From assembly GCA_949287655.1 (NCBI GenBank), contig CASEHD010000010.1, forward strand, positions 100,509-164,508: a DNA stretch of 64,000 bases, written 5' to 3'. Made by a program: the position numbers and the translations under genes. Under the pieces are notes generated by a model that saw nothing but the letters and a program-made list of their open reading frames with translations, was not told the DNA's origin and ran no database searches. Positions 8,314 through 15,600 of the stretch are shown here, piece after piece (position 1 is the stretch's first letter; each line of letters opens with the position of its first letter). This stretch comes from an uncultured Christensenella sp. Its GTDB lineage: Bacteria; Bacillota; Clostridia; Christensenellales; UBA3700.

Positions 8314-9057
8314 TCACTCTTCTTCCTCTTCTTCGGTGAGTTCCGCGTTGTGATAGACGTCCTGAACGTCGTCGTTTTCTTCCAGCATATCCAGAAGTCT
8401 TCTGACTTTGACTTCCGTCTCCTCGTCGACCTTGACGGTATTGGACGGGACCATCGTGAGTTCAGCGGAAAGCACGGTAAGCGCCTTGTTGCCCTCTATC
8501 GCCTGTTTGACCGTTTCGAAGTCCGCGACCTGGGTGTATATCTCGTAAACGTCCTCGTCGGTCACGACGTCGTCCGCGCCCGCCTCGAGAGCGATCTCCA
8601 TCATAGTATCTTCGTCTACGTCTCCCTTTTCGACGACGATAAGACCCTTTTTATCGAACATATAGCTGACGCAGCCGGTAGTGCCCAGGTTGCCGCCGCA
8701 CTTATCGAAATGATGTCTCACGTCGCTGGCGGTGCGGTTCTTATTGTCGGTAAGCGTTCTTACGATGACGGCAACGCCTCCCGCGCCGTAGCCTTCATAA
8801 GTGATCTCTTCATAGTTGACCGCATTGAGGTCGCCGCTCGCCTTTTTGATGCCCCTTATAATGTTGTCGTTGGGCATATTGTTAGCCTTCGCCTTTGCGA
8901 TGACGTCGCGCAATTTCGAGTTTATATTGGGATCGGGGCCGCCCGCTTTGACCGCGACCGCGATCTCTCTGCCTATCTTGGTAAATACGTTGGCGCGCTT
9001 CGCGTCCGCCGCGCCCTTCTTGTTTTTAATGTTAGCCCATTTGCTGTGTCCTGACAT
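8314..9057 (-). CDS. yebC: YebC/PmpR family protein (TACO1 family)
   Basis: 247 residues beginning [15 protein letters not shown], the near-invariant N-terminus of the family. Members are annotated as DNA-binding regulators, and more recently as factors that relieve ribosome stalling at proline-rich sequences. GGAGGA lies 8 bases before the ATG at 9057; the longer frame to 9120 is not used. The C-terminus is very acidic (about nine Asp/Glu in the last 20). It is transcribed just ahead of proA. Confidence 0.94.
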   Translation of the reverse strand: MSGHSKWANIKNKKGAADAKRANVFTKIGREIAVAVKAGGPDPNINSKLRDVIAKAKANNMPNDNIIRGIKKASGDLNAVNYEEITYEGYGAGGVAVIVRTLTDNKNRTASDVRHHFDKCGGNLGTTGCVSYMFDKKGLIVVEKGDVDEDTMMEIALEAGADDVVTDEDVYEIYTQVADFETVKQAIEGNKALTVLSAELTMVPSNTVKVDEETEVKVRRLLDMLEENDDVQDVYHNAELTEEEEEE

Positions 9058-9091
9058 TGGGAAATCCTCCGTAACTGTGATTAACGCTATT

Positions 9092-9120
9092 ATTTTATAA
9101 CAAAACGCGCGCAAAATCAA
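9092..9120 (-). promoter_or_regulatory. Promoter of yebC
   Basis: TTGATT (9115-9120), 17-base spacer, TAAAAT (9092-9097). Leader of about 28 nt with a strong GGAGGA. Confidence 0.6.
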
Positions 9121-9171
9121 GGCGAACGGCGTATTTATTGCAATTTATGGCAAAACGGCGGGCAGCGGATA

Positions 9172-9196
9172 AAAAAAGAAGCCCGAAGGCTTCGTT
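9172..9196 (-). terminator. Terminator of trmH-like gene
   Basis: Minus strand GAAGCC-TTCG-GGCTTC followed by TTTTTTT: a UUCG-type tetraloop hairpin with a U-run. Confidence 0.88.
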
Positions 9197-9234
9197 TTCA
9201 AAGGTTTTTACTCTCTCGCCGCAACGCAATCCGT

Positions 9235-10002
9235 TTATTTTTCGAATACGAACGTATACAGCGCGACGCTCAGCGCGACCGCGGCGTTGAGCGACTGCAT
9301 TCCTTCTTTCATCGGCAGCGCGATTATCTTATCCGCTTTCGCCTTGAAATAGGGCGAAATGCCGTGGGCTTCGTTGCCGGCGACGAGCGCGAAAGGTCTG
9401 TCCTTGTCTATCTTTGTTTCATAGATGTTTTCGCCGCCCATATCGAGAGCGTAAACGTTGTGCCCGGAAAGCAGCTTTTCCACCTCTTCGTCGCTGCTTG
9501 CGGTCACGATATTGACAGAAAACACGCCGCCCATAGATCCTCTTATCACTTTACCGGACGTCCAGTCCGTACAGTTTACAGCGAGGATCTGACTTATCCC
9601 GCACGCAACGCACGTTCTGACTATCGTGCCGAAGTTCCCGGGATCCGAAATGCCGTCAAGCACCGCGACGTCCTCTTTTATAACGCGTTTTTCAAGCGGC
9701 ATGGCGACAACTGCGACAATGCCCGCAGGCGAAGTCGTATCGCTTATCTGCTGCATGCACTTGTCGGACACTTCGTAAATTCTGGTCCTCGTACCTTCGT
9801 ACTTTCTCAGGACGTCGAAGAACTGTTCGACCTTATCCTGCGTGACGATAATGCTGTCGACGATAACGTCTTCGGAAAGATCCCTGACTATATTCGCCCC
9901 TTCGGCAAGGAGCTTGCCTTCTTTGTAGCGCGTTTCCTTGTCTTTAAGCGACTTGAAATATTTGATTTTAGCGTTCGCAACGCTGGTAATCGTCTCTCTC
10001 AT
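9235..10002 (-). CDS. TrmH/SpoU-family RNA 2'-O-methyltransferase
   Basis: 255 residues with an N-terminal substrate-binding part and a C-terminal SPOUT domain. The three knot motifs are seen: LDGISDPGNFGTIVRT (about 115-130), ALVAGNEAHGIS (about 209), and LPMKEGMQSLNAAVALSVA (about 231). It modifies rRNA or tRNA; the exact site cannot be told. Its place after rplT matches the ysgA-like gene found there in Bacillota. It has no Shine-Dalgarno site, and the -10 box ends 6 bases before the ATG. Confidence 0.9.
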   Translation of the reverse strand: MRETITSVANAKIKYFKSLKDKETRYKEGKLLAEGANIVRDLSEDVIVDSIIVTQDKVEQFFDVLRKYEGTRTRIYEVSDKCMQQISDTTSPAGIVAVVAMPLEKRVIKEDVAVLDGISDPGNFGTIVRTCVACGISQILAVNCTDWTSGKVIRGSMGGVFSVNIVTASSDEEVEKLLSGHNVYALDMGGENIYETKIDKDRPFALVAGNEAHGISPYFKAKADKIIALPMKEGMQSLNAAVALSVALYTFVFEK

Positions 10003-10008
10003 ATTTTT

Positions 10009-10037
10009 ATTTTAACACATTCGAAATAATTTTTCAA
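10009..10037 (-). promoter_or_regulatory. Leaderless-type promoter of trmH-like gene
   Basis: TTGAAA (10032-10037), 17-base spacer, TAAAAT (10009-10014), then 6 bases to the ATG at 10002, so transcription should begin at or next to the start codon. Confidence 0.65.
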
Positions 10038-10067
10038 TACCCGTTTTAGTCGAATGCGGCAGCATAT

Positions 10068-10099
10068 AAAAAATCCGCCTTGCAAAAGCAAGACGGATA
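10068..10099 (-). terminator. Terminator of infC-rpmI-rplT operon
   Basis: Minus strand ATCCGTCTTGC-TTTT-GCAAGGCGGAT followed by TTTTT. Confidence 0.88.
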
Positions 10100-10118
10100 A
10101 AATTCAACTCAATACCGA

Positions 10119-10463
10119 TTAAGCCTTAGCCTTTTCGCAGAGCGCCGCAAATGCCGCGCTGTCGTTGACCGCGATATCCGCGAGGACCTTTCTGTTGAGG
10201 TCGATACCCTGCTTCTTCAGACCGTTCATGAATCTGCTGTAAGAAAGACCGTTCATTCTTGCAGCCGCGTTTATACGCGCGATCCACAGCTGACGGAACT
10301 GTCTCTTCTTGTTCTTTCTGCCGACGTACGCATAATTCTGCGACTTCATGACGGCTTCGCGAGCGATCCTGTAAAGTTTGGACTTAGCGCCCCAGTAACC
10401 CTTTGCTGCCTTTAATATCTTTCTGCGTTTCTTAACTGCGTTTACGCCTCTTTTGATTCTCAT
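10119..10463 (-). CDS. rplT: 50S ribosomal protein L20
   Basis: 114 residues, the usual length; a basic, helical early-assembly 23S rRNA-binding protein. [18 protein letters not shown], the ANRIN-type [15 protein letters not shown] segment and the C-terminal [11 protein letters not shown] are typical. It is the last gene of the operon. In B. subtilis L20 represses this operon by binding the leader mRNA, and the leader here carries a matching attenuator (11226-11266). Confidence 0.97.
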   Translation of the reverse strand: MRIKRGVNAVKKRRKILKAAKGYWGAKSKLYRIAREAVMKSQNYAYVGRKNKKRQFRQLWIARINAAARMNGLSYSRFMNGLKKQGIDLNRKVLADIAVNDSAAFAALCEKAKA

Positions 10464-10479
10464 ATTCTTATACCTCCGA

Positions 10480-10668
10480 TTAGATCATGCCCTTTATCGT
10501 TTTAGCCTGAGTCTGGTCGACGAACGCCGCCTTTCTCAAACCGCGCTTTCTTTTGGGCGATTTTTTGCTAAGAATATGTCTGCGGTTCATCTTAGCTCTC
10601 TTGATTTTGCCGCTGCCGGTCAGCGAAAAACGCTTTTTCGCGCCGCTATGTGATTTTTGTTTTGGCAT
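10480..10668 (-). CDS. rpmI: 50S ribosomal protein L35
   Basis: 62 residues starting [14 protein letters not shown], the family hallmark. GGAGGA lies 7 bases before the ATG at 10668; an in-frame ATG at 10683 is upstream of the ribosome site and rejected. It sits between infC and rplT with short gaps. Confidence 0.97.
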   Translation of the reverse strand: MPKQKSHSGAKKRFSLTGSGKIKRAKMNRRHILSKKSPKRKRGLRKAAFVDQTQAKTIKGMI

Positions 10669-10697
10669 TTTTCTGTCCTCCAAAAATTATTTCGATG

Positions 10698-11210
10698 TTA
10701 TTTTTTCGCGATGGGTATGAGCAGCATCGCAACCACTCTGCCTTCCGTTGTCGGAGGCTTATCCATCTGCGCGTTTTCCTTAACGAGTTCAAAGAATTCC
10801 GCCATGACTTTGAGCGCAAGCTCCGGTCTCGCCTGCTGTCTGCCCCTGAGTCTTATGGAAACTCTGACTCTGTTGCCGTCGCTTATGAACTTGTTAGCCT
10901 GCTTTGCCTTTGTATTGAGGTCTCCGACGTCGATAGTCGCGCTCAGCCAAACTTCTTTGACCTCTACGACTTTCTGATTTTTCCTGTTTTCCTTTTCGCG
11001 TTTCGTGGTCTCGTAACGGTACTTGCCGTAGTCCATGATCTTGCATACGGGCGGTTTTGCCGTCGGCGAAATGAGTACGAGATCGAGATTCTTCTCGTCG
11101 GCGATAGCGTTTGCTTCTCTTGACGACATAATGCCCAGCTGAGTGCCGTCGGAGTCGAGAAGTCTGACTTCTTTCTCTCTGATGTCGGAATTGATAAGCA
11201 GTTCTTTGAT
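10698..11210 (-). CDS. infC: Translation initiation factor IF-3, AUC start
   Basis: IF-3 binds the 30S subunit and controls start-codon choice. The first ATG (11129) gives only 143 residues and cuts off the conserved N-terminal strand. The frame stays open upstream and codes KELLINSDIREKEVRLLDSD, the expected N-terminus. AGGAGG (11219-11224) lies exactly 8 bases before an ATC at 11208-11210, giving 170 residues, the usual IF-3 size. No ATG, GTG or TTG fits there, so the gene probably starts at AUC. Non-AUG starts (AUU in E. coli) are known in infC and permit autoregulation by IF-3. Confidence 0.92.
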   Translation of the reverse strand: MKELLINSDIREKEVRLLDSDGTQLGIMSSREANAIADEKNLDLVLISPTAKPPVCKIMDYGKYRYETTKREKENRKNQKVVEVKEVWLSATIDVGDLNTKAKQANKFISDGNRVRVSIRLRGRQQARPELALKVMAEFFELVKENAQMDKPPTTEGRVVAMLLIPIAKK

Positions 11211-11225
11211 AAGCGTGTCCTCCTG

Positions 11226-11266
11226 ATATAAAAAATAGTGGGTAACAAAACATAGTCGTTACCCAC
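11226..11266 (-). promoter_or_regulatory. Leader attenuator of infC-rpmI-rplT
   Basis: GTGGGTAAC (minus strand, 11258-11266) pairs perfectly with GTTACCCAC (11238-11246) around 11 bases, followed by CTATTTTTTATA. This is an intrinsic terminator placed immediately before the infC ribosome site, in a leader of about 130 nt. Its position matches the L20 leader of Bacillota, where L20 promotes premature termination. The L20-binding fold itself was not verified. Confidence 0.75.
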
Positions 11267-11346
11267 AATAAAACTGTCGATCAATTTTATTAACCGCGTC
11301 AGACCGATGGCGACGGGTGAGAACAAGTCTGCTTCGTTACGGTAAT

Positions 11347-11375
11347 ATATTACCTTAAACTACCCGTCTTGTCAA
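11347..11375 (-). promoter_or_regulatory. Promoter of infC operon
   Basis: TTGACA (11370-11375), 17-base spacer, TAATAT (11347-11352). The -10 lies in a perfect 14-bp palindrome GGTAATATATTACC (11341-11354). Confidence 0.85.
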
Positions 11376-11428
11376 CGGTTTTTTATGTGATTTTACTGTT
11401 TTTTCAACTTTTTTGCTCTTTTGAAGCG

Positions 11429-12436
11429 TCAGGCTTTGTTTTCTGCGCTTTCTGTCGCGGGAGCTGCGGCAGTCTTTCCCGCATAGCGCTCATAATTAAG
11501 TATAACGCCGTTTATCTGCTTGCGCAGGTATGCGCTCGCCATGGCGATAACCGCGCCCGAGATACAAATCGCGCCGTCGGGAAGCACATAAGTGCACTGA
11601 TAGACGAAAGAATAGACCCACACGTTGTCAAAGTCGGACGGCATATACTCTCCGAAGTAGACCGCACCCGAAATAAAGTGGCAGATAAAGCGCGCTATCA
11701 CGCCGAGAAGTATGCCCGAAGCGAGCGCAAGCCCGTCCTTGACGGCGGCGTTTATCGGCAGCTTTGCAAATGTCTTGCGGAATATGCCGCCCAGCGTGCC
11801 GATCAGAGCGAACGGCAGTATGTAGTCGAGAAGAAATTGCACCGGATGCACTATCCACGGGTTTTGCAACGTCTGCAAAAGTCCGCATACAAAGCCCGCG
11901 ATCGTACCCCTTCTTATGCCGAACATATACGAATACAGCGCGAGCGGCAACAGCGAAAACATCGTGATCGAGCCGCCGTACGGCGCATCGTAAAACTTGA
12001 CGTAAGAGAGACCGAACGAGAGCGCGACGCAGACTGCGGCGTAGACGATCGACATCGTGTGCGCCCTGCCCGTAACCTTTTTGCGGTCGATCATAAGAGT
12101 TAGGATCAGCGCGCCGAAAAGCACTATCGTAATCACCGCGATTATCCACGGATAGGCTTTCCCTGACTCGACGAGTCCCGCAAGTCCGTCCTCCATATCC
12201 GTCGTCTTCGATACGTCGACAAGATTGATTATCGTTACGACAAGAGCGTACAGGAGCGCAAACGCAACGCACGCGATAACGGTGATCTTGAAATACTCCT
12301 TCTTTGCAAAACGGACGGCAACGCAGGCGACGATCATAGCCGCAAGCAATATAAGTCCGATGCAGACAAAGGTGCCTTCACGGGTGGAGAAATCGAAATA
12401 CGACGTGTACTCCGCCCCCAAAAGAAAATTGAACAT
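11429..12436 (-). CDS. thiT: ECF transporter S component for thiamine, ThiT type
   Basis: 335 residues. The C-terminal half (about 150-310) is the ThiT fold: GGSITMFSLLPLALYSYMFG, then GFVCGLLQ and WIVHPVQFLLDYILPFALIG. It binds thiamine and works with a shared EcfAAT module that is not in this window. The N-terminal 140 residues add about four extra membrane helices, longer than the usual 180-200-residue ThiT. Start is the ATG at 12436 after AAGGAG; the frame to 12523 runs into the riboswitch. A TPP riboswitch directly upstream confirms the substrate class. Confidence 0.9.
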   Translation of the reverse strand: MFNFLLGAEYTSYFDFSTREGTFVCIGLILLAAMIVACVAVRFAKKEYFKITVIACVAFALLYALVVTIINLVDVSKTTDMEDGLAGLVESGKAYPWIIAVITIVLFGALILTLMIDRKKVTGRAHTMSIVYAAVCVALSFGLSYVKFYDAPYGGSITMFSLLPLALYSYMFGIRRGTIAGFVCGLLQTLQNPWIVHPVQFLLDYILPFALIGTLGGIFRKTFAKLPINAAVKDGLALASGILLGVIARFICHFISGAVYFGEYMPSDFDNVWVYSFVYQCTYVLPDGAICISGAVIAMASAYLRKQINGVILNYERYAGKTAAAPATESAENKA

Positions 12437-12461
12437 AAAAAAACTCCTTAAAGCTAAGGAG
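12437..12461 (-). promoter_or_regulatory. TPP riboswitch expression platform
   Basis: Minus strand CTCCTTA-GCTT-TAAGGAG (7 bp) followed by TTTTTTT and then the ATG. The 3' arm is the Shine-Dalgarno site, so one hairpin can both terminate transcription and hide the ribosome site. Confidence 0.75.
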
Positions 12462-12480
12462 AACTCGAAAATACCTGAAA

Positions 12481-12562
12481 GATTTTTGCTTCCTTTCGCA
12501 AGTACTAACTTGACCAAGTTCAAAGGGTATTTCTCAGCCGACTTCCGCCGGCACCCCTAGCT
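12481..12562 (-). promoter_or_regulatory. TPP riboswitch (THI element)
   Basis: Conserved blocks in order on the minus strand: GGGGTGCC, GGCTGAGAAATACCC, TGAACTTGGTCAAGTTAGTA, and GCGAAAGGAAGC. This is the standard aptamer for thiamine pyrophosphate, here about 45 bases upstream of thiT. Confidence 0.96.
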
Positions 12563-12571
12563 TTTGACTAT

Positions 12572-12600
12572 ATTATAGTCGCGCGCGCAAATGTTGTCAA
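12572..12600 (-). promoter_or_regulatory. Promoter of thiT (full consensus)
   Basis: TTGACA (12595-12600), 17-base spacer, TATAAT (12572-12577). Predicted start near 12565, right at the riboswitch 5' end. Confidence 0.92.
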
Positions 12601-12610
12601 CAATTTGGCG

Positions 12611-12633
12611 GCGCAAAAATCGACATTTTGCGC
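12611..12633 (-). terminator. Possible terminator of the TIR-NACHT-LRR gene
   Basis: GCGCAAAAT and ATTTTTGCGC arms around a 4-5-base loop, 10 bases after the stop codon. The U bases lie inside the stem and not behind it, so termination strength is uncertain. Confidence 0.4.
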
Positions 12634-12642
12634 GCGCGTAAT

Positions 12643-15600
12643 TCAATCACCTTTATATCCCCAGACAACGGGGCGGTTGCCAAAATTCCAACCAGAATTC
12701 CATCCCGCAGGCTGACTTTCGGCTTCGCAGTAAATTGTCAATCCTCTGCACCCGTCAAACGCATACTTCTCGATTACCGTCACGCTGTCCGGGATGATGA
12801 TTTTTTTGATATGACGGCATCCTGCTAATGCAAACGAACTAATGATCTGCACGTCATAAACGTTTTCTTTAAATACAATCTTCTCCGGAATTTTTACTGT
12901 ATCTTCTTTGGTCTTTATATCTGTTACCACCGCAAAACCTTCTTTTAACGCATATTTTATTTCGTCTTTTCTGTAATGGATATTACCGTCCTGAGCACGA
13001 TCGTTATGTTTACAGTCCCACACAACCGCATGTTCAATTGTCATGCTGCGGTAATTAAAATCTGCTTTTGCTGTATTCCAATAACGACTGAATCCGTTTT
13101 TAGGCTTGTCTGCTTCGCAATAGATTATTAACCCTTTGCAATGAGAAAAAACTTCTCTTCCTACAAAATCTATACCGGATGGAATTGTAATAGAATTCAT
13201 CTCTTTGCAGTGCGCAAATGCGTAAGGATCTATTCCTTTGACAGGAATGTCCACCCCGCCGTATTTTACAGATCCGGGTACCGCCACTCTCTCTTTATCG
13301 TTTTCAGCGGGCTGTTGCTCCACATATGCAGCTCCGTCTTTTATCCTGTATCTCAAGCCTTTAAATTCGATATGGATATTACCATATTCGTCAGCCTTAT
13401 TATGTTTACAATCCCACACGATAGGACAAGAATTATTAGTCCCCCGCCAATCAAAATCCCATGATTCCGGTTTGTTTTTAGCTTCGCATGACATAATAGC
13501 ATAACTGCCGACGTCTTCAAAAGCTTTTACGCCCACGTATTCAACACTTTCCGGAATCATAATATGTCGTAATGAGTAACACTGATCGAAAGCGCCGTTA
13601 CCTATTGACTTAACTCCTTGCGGTATTTTGATTTCAATTAAATTTGAACTGTGGTAAAACGCAAATGCGTCTATCTTTTTTATTTTGTCGGGGAATATAT
13701 AATACTTATCCTTTTTCCCGGCAGCATAACAAACCAATACCGTCTTGTCATGACTATATAAATTCCCGTCAATCGACGTATAATAACGATTATCTTTACT
13801 CACTTCTATTGATTCAAGCTTTTCACAAGCATTAAACGAACCCGGTCCGATATATTCTACGCTTTCCGGTATCACGATCTTCTTGATTTCGCGAAGATTA
13901 TATTCAAAATCGGAATCGTCGAAATGGGGATCTACTATCTTTGAAAAAGTTGTTCCGAAGCTTACAACAGGATAGCCGTCGATTGTCGAAGGGATCGTTA
14001 CCTCTATTTCATTCCCCTTGTATTTTGTCAATACGGCTTTTTCATCATGTACTATGTAATTGAAGTTTTCGTTTGAGGTAATGCTCTTTTTCAACTTCCT
14101 TGCTTTTAATCCGCTAAAATCATAAGTCTCATCGGACATATGATAACTTCCAAAGTTTTCTCCCCAAATCTCAGGAAGTCTGTCTGATTCGATTTCAAAT
14201 GTCGTTTTATTTTGAAAACCCATATATGATATATACGTAGTCGATGCCGGCACCATAACAGACGATAACAATGGACATTCGTCAATAGCCTGTTTATTTA
14301 TGACAATTAATCCCATTGGGAGTTCGACGTCTTTAAGATTTTTTGCTCCGCACAATGCGCCGATCCCAATCTCCCTCACCCCGTGCGGCAAGATAAACTT
14401 ATCATTCTGTTTGCCGACAGCGTATTGGACCAGCGTCTTGCCGTCTTTGCTGTACAGATTTCCGTCGATGCTTCTGAAATGCGCATTACCGTCGGCTGCG
14501 GTTATTTCTTCGACTGAACAGCTGCCACAAAACGCATACTCATCTATATGATCAACCTTTTCCGGGAGATGTATTTTCGTTAGATTTTTACACCAACCCA
14601 TAGCACATCTCCCTATATAAGTAAGATTTCGTGAAAGTTCTACGGAGCGTAATTTTACGTTACGCAAAGCATATGTCTCTATTATTTTAACGCTTTCCGG
14701 CATCACGAAAGCATCTGCTGCTTTCGCTTCCGGATATTTTATAAGTTTAGTTATGTTTTTATTATAAAGAACGCCTTCAACACTTTCGAAATATCTGTTT
14801 TTTACGTCAACATTTATGCCTGTCAAAGCAGAACACCTATCGAAAGCCATTTTTCCGATACTCATCACTCGTTCCGGAATAAAGATATCCGTCAAGGCGG
14901 AACAACCGGAAAATGCGCCACGACCTATATTTTCAAGCGCACTGTTTTCAGCAAAAGTTATACTCACAAGAGCGGAACAAAAATCAAATGCGCAATCGTC
15001 TATTGACTTAATACTTCCCGGGATATAAATGCTTTTAAGTAATTTACAATAACTGAAAGCGTCTTTATCTATACTTTCAACCCGAACTGTTTTTCCTTTA
15101 TAATTTATGCTTTCGGGAAGCTCTATGTCTTCGTCAATAGCGCTAAAATGTCCGATAATTGTTGCTGCGCCGTCTTTTATTGCATATTTGATATTTTTAT
15201 CTGATGTATAATATATGTACCCGTTGTCTGCTATATCGTTATTTTTACAATCCCATACAACCGGACGTCTGCCGTACGAATATCTGTAACCGCCGGAATA
15301 ATTCCAAGCATATCCTCCGATATCGTCGTTTTTGCGCATCTCGCAATATACAACAACTTTGTCACAAGAATAAAATGCTCTTTCTCCGATAAATTTAACG
15401 CTTTCAGGTATAACTATCTTATCAAGAGACCAGCAATTGTAAAACGCTTCTTCACCTATGCTTTCCAGGCAACTACCATTGCCAAATCTTACGTCTGCAA
15501 GCGACATGCATCTTGAAAAAGAATGATCGCCTATCCTCTTTACGCTTGCCGGAATGAAAATGTTAATTAAATTATTATGATTTCTAAACGCTCCGTTTGC

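Noticed and set aside
12643-14000. Diversity-generating retroelement target at the LRR protein C-terminus
   Set aside because: No reverse transcriptase gene and no template-like near-copy of the C-terminal segment were found in the window.
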